Part shown: positions 15,102 to 22,691 of the stretch, in pieces
Numbering within the stretch: position 1 is the stretch's first letter
Layout: the number at the start of each line of letters is the position of its first letter
NCBI RefSeq assembly: GCF_013036045.1
Contig: NZ_WTPX01000017.1
Coordinates: 1-53,895, forward strand
Direction: 5' to 3'
Length of the DNA: 53,895 nucleotides
Source: Alienimonas chondri
Lineage (GTDB): Bacteria > Planctomycetota > Planctomycetia > Planctomycetales > Planctomycetaceae
Position numbers and translations under genes: made by a program
Notes under the pieces: model-generated
The model's input: the letters and a program-made list of their open reading frames with translations, nothing else
Told to the model about the DNA's origin: nothing
The model's database searches: none

Positions 15102-16190
15102 ATGGAAGCCGGCATCGTCGGTCTGCCGAACGTCGGCAAGTCCACCCTGTTCAACGCCCTCACCCAGGCCGGGGCGCTCGCCGCGAACTACCCGTTCGCC
15201 ACGATCGAACCGAACGTCGGCGTGGTGCCGGTGCCGGACCCGCGATTGGACGTCATCCAGTCCTTCATCACCTCGCAGAAGGTAATCCCCGCCAGCGTGC
15301 GACTGGTGGACATCGCCGGCCTCGTGAAGGGCGCCAGCACCGGCGAGGGACTGGGCAACAAGTTCCTCTCCCACATCCGAAACGTGGACGCCGTCTGCCA
15401 TGTCGTGCGGTGCTTCCAAGGGGAGGTCACCCACGTCGACGGCGACGTGAACCCAGTCCGCGACATCGAGACGATTCAAACCGAGCTGCTGCTCTCCGAC
15501 CTGCAAATGGTCGAATCGGCGAGCCTGAAGTCCGCCAAGCTGGCCCGCGGGGGCGACAAGGAAGCCAAGGCGAAGCTCGCCCTGCTGGAGCAGGTTGGGG
15601 CCGTGTTGAACGAGGAGCAGCCGGTGCGGAGCCTTCAGTTGGAAGACAAGGAACAGCGCAAGCTGCTGCGGGGCTTCGCGTTCCTGACGGCGAAGCCGGT
15701 GCTGTACATCGCGAACGTGGACGACACCGACCCCGCCGGCGAGGGTCCGCTGGTGCAGGCGGTTCGGGAGTTCGCCGCGAAGGACGGGGCGGACGTCGTG
15801 CCGGTGTGCGCCCAACTCGAAAGCGAACTGGCGGAGCTGGACGAGGAAGACCGGGCGGAGATGTTGGAGGACGTCGGTTTGGACGAGCCGGCGCTCGCGG
15901 CCCTCAGTCGGGCCGCGTATCGCACGCTGGGGCTGCAAAGCTTCTACACGGCCGGTCCGAAGGAAGTGCGGGCCTGGACGGTGCCGGTCGGCGCCACCGC
16001 CCCGGAGGCCGCCGGTCAGATTCACACCGACATCCAACGCGGCTTCATCCGCTGCGAGACCTACAGCGTCGCGGACCTGGAAGAGTTCAAAAGCGAAAAG
16101 GCGATCCGCGAAGCCGGCCGCCTGCGGGTCGAAGGGAAGGAATACGTGATGCAGGACGGCGACGTCTGCCACTTCCTGCACAACGGCTGA
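15102..16190 (+). CDS. ychF: Redox-regulated Obg-family ATPase YchF
   Basis: A 362-residue cytoplasmic P-loop protein of the YchF/OLA1 family, which binds ATP rather than GTP and associates with ribosomes. The G1 motif [26 protein letters not shown]-type segment starts at residue 7, with GLPNVGKST as the P-loop. The switch II region reads [14 protein letters not shown]. The specificity motif is NVDD in [11 protein letters not shown], consistent with the altered NxxE/NVxE-type motif of this family. The C-terminal TGS domain includes [20 protein letters not shown] and ends [11 protein letters not shown], the conserved tail. Length is normal. It is convergent with the nucleotidyltransferase pair on the other strand. 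Confidence 0.95.
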   Translation: MEAGIVGLPNVGKSTLFNALTQAGALAANYPFATIEPNVGVVPVPDPRLDVIQSFITSQKVIPASVRLVDIAGLVKGASTGEGLGNKFLSHIRNVDAVCHVVRCFQGEVTHVDGDVNPVRDIETIQTELLLSDLQMVESASLKSAKLARGGDKEAKAKLALLEQVGAVLNEEQPVRSLQLEDKEQRKLLRGFAFLTAKPVLYIANVDDTDPAGEGPLVQAVREFAAKDGADVVPVCAQLESELAELDEEDRAEMLEDVGLDEPALAALSRAAYRTLGLQSFYTAGPKEVRAWTVPVGATAPEAAGQIHTDIQRGFIRCETYSVADLEEFKSEKAIREAGRLRVEGKEYVMQDGDVCHFLHNG

Positions 16191-16201
16191 GCGGTCGTTG
16201 A

Positions 16202-16672
16202 TCAGCCAGCATCTCCCTCCGCCGCCGCGGCCTGTTCGATGGCCTCGGCGTCTCGCAGATCCTGTTCACGCCCGGCGGCCCTCTTCACCGTGATGAGATC
16301 CTCGCGCGAAATAAAGTGGACGTGTTGATCGCCGACCTGCACTGTGTTCCTGCGCGACCAAGCGGATTCAAAGTCGCCGCCGGGGATTTCCATCATGAGA
16401 TCCACGCGCAGCGGCGGGCGCCCCATCTGGTAGAAATACCCCGGGGTCGAAAAATCCGACGCAGAGAGGCCGGAGAGCGGAGCGCCGAACTCTTTAAGTG
16501 CAGAAAAGACTGCGTGTGCGTTCGTCTCGTCCAACGCGATCCATAGGTCGAGATCCTTCGTCCACCGCGGCTCCGCATAGAGCATCACCGCATACCCGCC
16601 AATCACCAGATACCGGACCTCATGCCGGTCCATAATACTCAATAGTTCGCTGAATTCGGGGCTGCGGAGCAT
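16202..16672 (-). CDS. Nucleotidyltransferase-fold protein (DUF6036 / AbiEii-like)
   Basis: A 156-residue protein with a minimal nucleotidyltransferase core: VRYLVIGGYAVMLYAEPRW (Gly25-Gly26), then TKDLDLWI with Asp40 and Asp42 as metal ligands, and later RVDLMMEIPGG, where a third Asp is expected. Such proteins act as toxin-like or antitoxin-like partners in two-gene modules. The ATG at 16672 lies within the end of the small upstream gene, an overlap of 53 bases. The GC content is lower than that of flanking genes (about 57% by hand count over 16501-16560), which fits horizontal gain. Substrate and toxicity are unknown. Confidence 0.75.
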   Translation of the reverse strand: MLRSPEFSELLSIMDRHEVRYLVIGGYAVMLYAEPRWTKDLDLWIALDETNAHAVFSALKEFGAPLSGLSASDFSTPGYFYQMGRPPLRVDLMMEIPGGDFESAWSRRNTVQVGDQHVHFISREDLITVKRAAGREQDLRDAEAIEQAAAAEGDAG

Positions 16673-16826
16673 TGGGCCGGGTCAGTAGTGCGTGGTCCAC
16701 AATCATGCCCCAAGCTGCGTCGAAGATCGCCGTCGGCCCCTGCGATTGCCAGTAGGCCACGTCCCAGGAGCGATCATCCTCCGTGAACGATGCAAATCGT
16801 TCAGCGGTGTGGGCGGCGGGCGACAT
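16620..16826 (-). CDS. Small partner protein of the nucleotidyltransferase
   Basis: A 68-residue protein that begins MSPAAHTAERFASFTEDD and contains SWDVAYWQSQGPTAIFDAAW, a form I recognise from small proteins found upstream of DUF6036-type nucleotidyltransferases in several phyla. A ggag sequence stands about eight bases upstream of the ATG at 16826, a better ribosome binding site than most in this window. Its 3' end overlaps the downstream gene by 53 bases in another frame, so translation is probably coupled. A toxin-antitoxin or regulator-effector pair is inferred from layout, and which member would be toxic is unknown. Confidence 0.65.
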   Translation of the reverse strand: MSPAAHTAERFASFTEDDRSWDVAYWQSQGPTAIFDAAWGMIVDHALLTRPNAPQPRIQRTIEYYGPA

Positions 16827-16872
16827 TGCGATCTCCAGAGAATTTTAACTGCACAGCCACACCATACCCGCC

Positions 16873-17715
16873 TCACGCAGCCCGTTGCTTCGCCCGCGGC
16901 TCCACCTCGGCCGCCCCGCCGTCGGCGATGCGGCCGGCGTAGACGGCTTCGAGGAACTCCGGGAACGCCTCCGCCGACCGGGGTGATCGATTCCAGGCGG
17001 CGGCGACGCGGCGGAAGAAGTCCATCTCCCAGCGGGCCGCGGCCAACTCGCCGGGGGCGGTCAGCGGATCGACGTCCTCCGCGGTCCACGGCCTGGGGCA
17101 GAGGTCGTACGCCGGGTGCGTCCCCGACCGACCGCGGGCCGGCACGTCGTGCACCTTCACCAGATGTCCGTCCGAGGCGAATCGCATCGGAAACGATCGG
17201 CAGGAGGCCGGCCGCTGCTCGTAGACCCCGCACTGGCCGGTCCCCCGGGGACGGTCTGCGGTCGGGGCGGTCTCATCCAGAAAACGACACCGCGTGCTGC
17301 CCGGGAGGGATTCGCTGGCTTCATGGGTGAGGCACAGCACCGTCGACGCCGAAGGGTCGTCGGCGAAGTGCAACGCCGGGGCGTAGCGGCGTGAGATCTT
17401 TCCCTCCGGGTCCGGCCAGCGGCAGGCGACCTCCCAGAAGGAACGGCCCGTCTCCCGCGTCAGACGGAATACGTCCGCCCCGGTGACTGGCACCGCGAAG
17501 CTCCGGCAGCAGCCGCCGTGGCAGTCGTCGCAGGGCGTGCCGCCGCCTTCCCCGGATTCGCCGCCGCAGCCCCCGCCCGCGCCGTTCAACACCGTGAGCG
17601 TCGGCAGCGGCAGCAGGGTGGGGCCGTCGTCCCCGGCGGCGCGATCGCCGTGGTCATCCGCGGCGGATTGCGCGGGGAACACGCTCATCGGGGAGGCAGG
17701 TCGGCTCTGAGTCAT
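16873..17715 (-). CDS. YkgJ-family cysteine-cluster protein
   Basis: A 280-residue protein of the CxxCxxCC zinc/iron-chelating type. It contains CDDCHGGCCRSFAVPVTGAD near residue 62, then CRFLDETAP and GQCGVYEQRPASCRSFPMRF, the usual second cysteine set of the family. The region before the first cluster is Gly/Cys-rich and disordered. Function in this family is poorly known, and metal binding with a role in modification of other proteins has been proposed. Three starts are possible (17760, 17715, 17688). The ATG at 17715 is preferred because ggaacg stands nine to ten bases upstream. It is divergent from the anti-sigma-like gene. Confidence 0.78.
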   Translation of the reverse strand: MTQSRPASPMSVFPAQSAADDHGDRAAGDDGPTLLPLPTLTVLNGAGGGCGGESGEGGGTPCDDCHGGCCRSFAVPVTGADVFRLTRETGRSFWEVACRWPDPEGKISRRYAPALHFADDPSASTVLCLTHEASESLPGSTRCRFLDETAPTADRPRGTGQCGVYEQRPASCRSFPMRFASDGHLVKVHDVPARGRSGTHPAYDLCPRPWTAEDVDPLTAPGELAAARWEMDFFRRVAAAWNRSPRSAEAFPEFLEAVYAGRIADGGAAEVEPRAKQRAA

Positions 17716-17903
17716 TCGCCGTCGTTCCGTGCCGGATCGGTAAGGGTCCGACGTTCTCATCGGTTCCCGACGGCCGCTCGGACCGTCCCGCGCGGGTCGA
17801 TCTGCGGAAAATCGGCTCGTCTCCCAGCGATTCGCGTACGAAATCGCGCGGCGATTCCCACATCTTTCTTCAGAACCTCGTTTCTCGAACCCGCCCCGCC
17901 GCC

Positions 17904-20252
17904 GTGCGCCTCACGCTGCGAACCCTGCTGGCCTATCTGGACGATCAACTGACCCCGGCGGAGGCCCGGGAGATCGGTACGAAGCTCCAAGAGACGCCCG
18001 CCGCCCGCGAGTTGGCGGAGCGGGCGAAGGAAACGATCCGTCGGCGCCGTCTGGGCGTGCCGGGCGATCCGACCGCCGGCGGCGACGCCGGCGCCCCGAA
18101 GCCGGCGGGACCGGCGCTCGATCCGAACGAGGTCGGCGCCTACCTCGACAACGCCCTGCCGCCGGAACGAGTCGCCGCGGTGGAGCAGGTCTGCCTCAGC
18201 GACGACGCCCACCTCGCGGAGGTCGCCGCGGGCCACCAGATTCTCACCCAGGTGCTGTCGGAACCGGTCGCCGTGCCGCCGACGCTGGCGGCTCGACTGG
18301 TGAGCCTCGCCCCGACCGCCGTCGACCCGGACGACCCCGCCCGCTATGCGCGTCCGGCGCACAAATCGGTCCCGGAGATGGCCGCGGTTCCCGCCGGCCT
18401 CGCCCCGGCCGGAGCGGGATTCGAGGCGGGTCTGCCGGAGCATCTTCGTCAGAACACCCGCAGCAGTTGGACCTGGCTGCCCTACGCCGTGGTCGCGCTG
18501 CTGGCCGCGCTCTGGTTGGGAACCTTGTTCGTCGATGCGGATCTGTTCAATTGGGGCGAGAACGCGGACGCCACGGACCCGAACGCGAGCGGATTGACTC
18601 CCGCCGCCGTCGCCGCGGCGGAGGCGGAGGCCGGGAGGGCGACCCAAGGGGACGACGTTGAGGCGGAGGGCGCCGCGACGGAATCGCCCGCCCAAGAAGC
18701 CGCGCGACTCGCCGTGGAGGCGGAGGCCGCCGCGGACGCAGCCGAAGCCGCCCGCTTGGCGACGACGATGCCGGTCGACCCCCCGCCGCCGGAAACCGGC
18801 GCCGCCCCGGACTCCGCCGATCCGGATGCCGACGCTCAACCGACGGCGATCGCCTCCGGCGAATCGGTGATGGCCGACCCGACCGCGCCCGATGCGACCG
18901 CCGACGGCGCGACGACGCCCGACGCGACGGCGGTTCCCGTCGTTCCGGCTCCGCAGCCGGCGGCGCGGCTGACGGTCGCCGAGGGCGGCGGGTTGTTCGC
19001 CCTCGATCCGGAGCGTCGCGGCTTCTACGCGGTGCCCGTGGGAGAGACCGTTCCGACTGGCGTCCCGCTGGTGGTTCCCGAGCCGCTGCGGGCGCTGCTG
19101 AGCCTGGAGGGAGAGACGCTGTCGATCGAACTGCTGGGCGGCACGCGGGCGCTGTTCGCCGCCGCCAAGCCGGAGGGCGCTGAGTCGGCCCTCAACCTCT
19201 CGAACGGCCGAATCCGCATCCAGAGCGATGCGGGCGCCAGCGAGGACACGGAGAACGCAACGATCGTCCTCACCGCCGGGGGAGCGCAATGGCGACTGAC
19301 GCCGCAGCCGGGAGCGACCGCGGCGGTGATCGTGGAGCCGCGTCGGCCGCGCGGCGCCGGGGCGGACCTCGCCGGTTCCCCGGGGCGAGCGGCGATGGCG
19401 GTTCTCGGGGGAGCAGTCAAAGTCGTCGACCTGTCGCCTGGCTCCTCGGGGCAGCCCGTTCCGCTGCCCGCCGACAGCACGGCGGCGCTGGTGACGTCCG
19501 AAGGACTCTTGGCGGCCCCCGGGGCGGCTCCGGCCGCCGCCGCCGGGATGTTCACCGAAGGCGTGCCGGGCTGGGCCGCGGGCAATCCGCCGACGGAAGC
19601 CGAGACGCTCCTCGCCGATCAGTTCGCTGAGGCGCTGCTGCCCGGGCAGCCGTTGGAAGTGTCGCTGCCGCCGCTGGTCGAGGCGGAGCGTGAGATCCCC
19701 GCCCGTCAGGCCGTCGCGACGCTGGCGCTCGCCGGGCGGGCCGAGGACCTCGCCCGCGCCCTGAAACGCACGCCGCACCCCTCCGTCGTGCTGGTCGCCG
19801 CGGACGGGCTCCGCACGTTGCTCGGCCGCGACCCCGAACAGGACGCGGCCGTGAACGACGCTCTCGACCGCGAGTTCCCCCCGGAAGCCCGCCTGTCCCT
19901 CGGTCGGCTGCTCGATCGACTGACCGCAGCCGAAGCCCGCGACCCGCGGATCAGCGCCGAGATGATCGCCGCATTGGAGAGTCCCGAATTGGCGGTCCGC
20001 ACCCTCGCGATCGCGGAATTGGAACGACTGACCGGCGTGACGAAGTCCTACCGGCCGCTGGATTCGCCCTCGCAGCGCGAGAGCGCGATCAAGCGATGGG
20101 TGCGGGAACTCGAACGCAACGGCGCCCTGCTTCCCCCCGAACCGGAATCCGAGCCGGGCGCCGAACCGGTCGACCCCGCTGCCGGGAACGCAGTCCCGCC
20201 GGTCGACCCGATCGGGATCGATCTGGACAACATCGTCCCCGGCGATCTTTGA
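17904..20252 (+). CDS. Large single-pass membrane protein with anti-sigma-like N-terminus
   Basis: A 782-residue protein starting at a GTG. The cytoplasmic part has two copies of a YLD(D/N)xLxPxE module (AYLDDQLTPAEAREI at residues 10-24 and AYLDNALPPERVAAVE near 79). This helix-turn unit is seen in anti-sigma factors and planctomycete sensor proteins, here without the His-x3-Cys-x2-Cys zinc motif. One membrane segment follows (about 189-208, WTWLPYAVVALLAALWLGTLFV). An Ala/Asp/Pro-rich linker leads to a beta-rich domain at about 350-545 resembling FecR-type domains. The last 180 residues are helical and HEAT-like, ending in an acidic Pro-rich tail. No sigma factor gene is adjacent. A sensing or regulatory role is inference. 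Confidence 0.7.
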   Translation: MRLTLRTLLAYLDDQLTPAEAREIGTKLQETPAARELAERAKETIRRRRLGVPGDPTAGGDAGAPKPAGPALDPNEVGAYLDNALPPERVAAVEQVCLSDDAHLAEVAAGHQILTQVLSEPVAVPPTLAARLVSLAPTAVDPDDPARYARPAHKSVPEMAAVPAGLAPAGAGFEAGLPEHLRQNTRSSWTWLPYAVVALLAALWLGTLFVDADLFNWGENADATDPNASGLTPAAVAAAEAEAGRATQGDDVEAEGAATESPAQEAARLAVEAEAAADAAEAARLATTMPVDPPPPETGAAPDSADPDADAQPTAIASGESVMADPTAPDATADGATTPDATAVPVVPAPQPAARLTVAEGGGLFALDPERRGFYAVPVGETVPTGVPLVVPEPLRALLSLEGETLSIELLGGTRALFAAAKPEGAESALNLSNGRIRIQSDAGASEDTENATIVLTAGGAQWRLTPQPGATAAVIVEPRRPRGAGADLAGSPGRAAMAVLGGAVKVVDLSPGSSGQPVPLPADSTAALVTSEGLLAAPGAAPAAAAGMFTEGVPGWAAGNPPTEAETLLADQFAEALLPGQPLEVSLPPLVEAEREIPARQAVATLALAGRAEDLARALKRTPHPSVVLVAADGLRTLLGRDPEQDAAVNDALDREFPPEARLSLGRLLDRLTAAEARDPRISAEMIAALESPELAVRTLAIAELERLTGVTKSYRPLDSPSQRESAIKRWVRELERNGALLPPEPESEPGAEPVDPAAGNAVPPVDPIGIDLDNIVPGDL

Positions 20253-20285
20253 GGCCCGTAGCCCGCGAACTCCGACGATCAGTGA

Positions 20286-20322
20286 GGCGAGCGCCCCGAT
20301 TCTTTGGCCGGGTTCGCTCGCC
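20286..20322. terminator. Hairpin between convergent genes
   Basis: ggcgagcg at 20286-20293 pairs perfectly with cgctcgcc at 20315-20322 across a 21-base loop. It lies between the ends of two convergent genes, where a bidirectional terminator would be expected. The stem is short and no T-run follows, so support is moderate. Confidence 0.4.
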
Positions 20323-20334
20323 CCCCCGAATCGC

Positions 20335-20556
20335 TCATTCCCCGGGTTCGTAGACCACCGCCATCAGGACATCGCTTGGCGCGAATGCGCTCTTGGTCAG
20401 GCCGTGCGAACTCTCGTCCGGCACGACCGTCTGGGGAGCGATGTTGCCGAGGATCTGCACCACCTTGGCCCCGCTGTCGCGCAGCCAGGCGTTCATCTCC
20501 GACTCCAGCGCTTCGAGGTCGGCTTCGGTCGCTTTGAAGAACTTGATCTGTTGCAC
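20335..20556 (-). CDS. Small conserved protein of unknown function
   Basis: A 73-residue soluble protein reading MQQIKFFKATEADLEALESE at its start. It continues with NAWLRDSGAKVVQILGNIAP and ends APSDVLMAVVYEPGE. The beta-alpha-beta pattern and the phrase VVQILGNIAPQT match a small conserved protein that I have seen in unrelated bacteria without an assigned function. It has no signal, membrane segment or Cys. It lies 66 bases downstream of the dienelactone hydrolase reading direction's end point and is on its own or loosely linked to it. It was kept as real because the protein is well formed and not a shadow of another gene. Confidence 0.72.
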   Translation of the reverse strand: MQQIKFFKATEADLEALESEMNAWLRDSGAKVVQILGNIAPQTVVPDESSHGLTKSAFAPSDVLMAVVYEPGE

Positions 20557-20622
20557 GGCGAGGTCCGGGAGGGGGTGACGAAAGCGAGCGATTCGACGTT
20601 TTGAAGTAGAAGTAACGGGGCG

Positions 20623-21456
20623 CTACTCGGCGGCCGCGGCGGTGGGCAACTCTTCGCCCTTCAGAATCACGTCGAACATCGCGGTCATCGCCGCCCAACT
20701 GCGGGCGTCGGCCTTCGGATCGTACTTCAAGCCGTCCATGCCGCGGTCGTCGGCGCCGGGGTTCGTGAAGCCGTGCTTGGCGCCGGCGTACGCGGTGAAA
20801 ACGTAGTCGGCCCCGGCCTTCTCCAAGGGTTCCAGGCAGCCCTTCACCTGCTCCGGCGGAACGAACCCGTCCGCGGCGCCGTGGCAGATCATGATGCCGG
20901 CTTTCACCTGCTCCGCCTCCTCCGCCGAGGCCGCGGGAAGCGCTCCGTGGAAGCTGACCACCCCCTTCACCGGAGCGCCGGCGTAGGCCATCTGGAGGAC
21001 GGTCGCGCCGCCGAAGCAGTACCCAATCGCGGCGACGTTCTCTGGGTCGGTCTCCGGCCGCTTCTTCAACTGATCCAGGCCAGCGAGCGCCCGGGCCCGC
21101 CAGTCGTCGACGTTGTCCCGCACCATCCCGGCGAACTTCGCCGCCTCCTCCGGATGTCCGGCGGTCTTGCCTTCGCCGTACATATCCAAAGCGAAGCCGA
21201 CGTAGCCCATCTCCGCGAGCATCTCCGCCCGCTGCTTGGCGTAGTCGTTCAAGCCCCACCATTCATGCACCACCAGCACGCCGGGTCGGCGCCCCTCGAT
21301 CGCATCGTCATAGGCGACGTAGCCGCGATAGGTCACGCCGTCGTGCTGATACTCGACTGACTCCGTCTGCACCTCGGCGTTTGCGGCGGAGGGGGCGACG
21401 ATCGCCAGCCCGACGGCGAGGGCGAACGAGGCGAACTGCAGGGAGGAGATTCTCAT
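20623..21456 (-). CDS. Secreted dienelactone hydrolase family protein
   Basis: A 277-residue alpha/beta hydrolase. A signal peptide at residues 1-27 (SSLQFASFALAVGLAIVAPS, then ANA) indicates export. The dienelactone-hydrolase features are VLVVHEWWGLNDYAK near residue 61 with Glu65, the Cys nucleophile Cys147 in AIGYCFGGATVLQ, Asp in CHGAADGFVPPEQ and His in AKHGFTNPG. A Cys nucleophile and this HEWWG motif distinguish the family from Ser esterases. The ATG at 21456 was chosen to place the signal peptide first, because the 150 residues of open frame upstream look non-coding. The natural substrate is unknown. Confidence 0.85.
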   Translation of the reverse strand: MRISSLQFASFALAVGLAIVAPSAANAEVQTESVEYQHDGVTYRGYVAYDDAIEGRRPGVLVVHEWWGLNDYAKQRAEMLAEMGYVGFALDMYGEGKTAGHPEEAAKFAGMVRDNVDDWRARALAGLDQLKKRPETDPENVAAIGYCFGGATVLQMAYAGAPVKGVVSFHGALPAASAEEAEQVKAGIMICHGAADGFVPPEQVKGCLEPLEKAGADYVFTAYAGAKHGFTNPGADDRGMDGLKYDPKADARSWAAMTAMFDVILKGEELPTAAAAE

Positions 21457-21649
21457 CCGAACGAGCCTGACGGGAGAGGGGAAAGCGGCAACGCGGATCG
21501 CACGATCCGGCTCCGCGGACCGTACCACTCGAATGCTGCGGGGCGGTATGGTTCGGCGTGGGGCGGACCCTTTCGTCCCTCTCCGGGATCGCCCCGTTTT
21601 GAGTGCTCTTCGTTCAACTTCCCCGTCGCCCCGTCGGAGACCGTCCACC

Positions 21650-22663
21650 ATGTCCGCCGCGATCGTCACCCGCTGTCCCGACTGCGCCAAAGCGATCAAG
21701 CTGAAACCTTCGTTCGCGGGACGAAAGGTGAAGTGCCCCGGCTGCGGCGGCCCCGTGCAGGTGCCCGCCGAGGCGGACGCGGCCGACCCTCGCCCCGCCA
21801 AAGCAAGCCCGGCGAAGACCAAGGCGAAACGGAAGCGGCCTACTTCGCCCGCCGACGAACCGGGCGGCAGCGGGAACAGCGGCGAGCTGTTCGCCGGCCT
21901 GGACCTCGGCAAGTACGGCCATGAGAGCGGCTCTCAGAAGGCGTTGCCCGCTCGGGTGAATAAGGGGCCGCTGACGGACGAACACCCGATTCCCGCGGAA
22001 CGCGGCCCCAAAAAGGAGGAGAAGCCGCCGACCCCGATGCCCGTCGTGCTGGGGATCATCGGCGGGTCGCTGCTGGTACTGATGTTGGCCGCCGGGGGAG
22101 CCTTGTGGGCGTTGGCCGGCGCCCAACCGGCGGAGCCGCCCGGCCCGCTGGTTCGGTTCGAGCACCCCGAACCGCGACAGTTCTCGATCGACGTACCGGA
22201 CAACTGGGAGACGACGAAGGTGGGCGGGGGCGTCGGCGGACGACCGTCGTTCGCCACCTTTGAAGGTCCGGGCGGCGAGGTTCAGGTCCGTCGCAGCCCC
22301 AGCGGGTCGCTGTTCGGCGACATCGCCGGCGCCGGCGACACCCAACTCGCCCCCGGAGAGGAAATGCCGGAGGAGCTGACCCCGATCTTCACGCAGCACG
22401 ATGCTACGAAGTCGCAGGTGGAATCGAACTTTTCGAATTACTCCGAGACCGGCGGCGAGAACTTCGACCCCCGCGCCGGGAAAGACAACGGGCGACGCAG
22501 CGTCTTCACCGCCTCCGGCACGCTGGGCGGGCAGATCACCGGTCTCCGCGGGACGGTGCGGGTCGGGAACGAGACCTTCACGGTCGTGATGCAGTGTTCG
22601 CCCCGCGACTTCCCGACCCTGCGACCGGTCTACGAAAAGATGCTCGACAGCATGGGCAACTAA
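21650..22663 (+). CDS. Zinc-ribbon single-pass membrane protein
   Basis: A 337-residue protein. The first 40 residues form an MJ0042-type zinc ribbon (Cys9, Cys12, Cys29, Cys32 in RCPDC and KCPGCGG). A charged linker rich in Lys, Ala and Pro follows, then one membrane segment at about 133-157 (VVLGIIGGSLLVLMLAAGGALWAL). The remaining domain, about 180 residues outside the membrane, contains FSIDVPDNWETTKV and ends FPTLRPVYEKMLDSMGN, a pattern common in planctomycete proteins that resembles PsbP/LpqN-type lipid or protein binding folds. The ATG at 21650 starts the zinc ribbon directly. It is divergent from the dienelactone hydrolase across 193 bases with no recognised site, and convergent with the kinase gene. 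Confidence 0.78.
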   Translation: MSAAIVTRCPDCAKAIKLKPSFAGRKVKCPGCGGPVQVPAEADAADPRPAKASPAKTKAKRKRPTSPADEPGGSGNSGELFAGLDLGKYGHESGSQKALPARVNKGPLTDEHPIPAERGPKKEEKPPTPMPVVLGIIGGSLLVLMLAAGGALWALAGAQPAEPPGPLVRFEHPEPRQFSIDVPDNWETTKVGGGVGGRPSFATFEGPGGEVQVRRSPSGSLFGDIAGAGDTQLAPGEEMPEELTPIFTQHDATKSQVESNFSNYSETGGENFDPRAGKDNGRRSVFTASGTLGGQITGLRGTVRVGNETFTVVMQCSPRDFPTLRPVYEKMLDSMGN

Positions 22664-22691
22664 GCCCGCTCGGCTGCTCCCTCAAACGGGA

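Noticed and set aside
14881-15285. Plus-strand frame starting at the end of the alpha/beta hydrolase gene
   Set aside because: Most of it overlaps ychF in the wrong phase and the translation becomes Ser/Pro/Arg-rich. The first 50 codons alone are not convincing.
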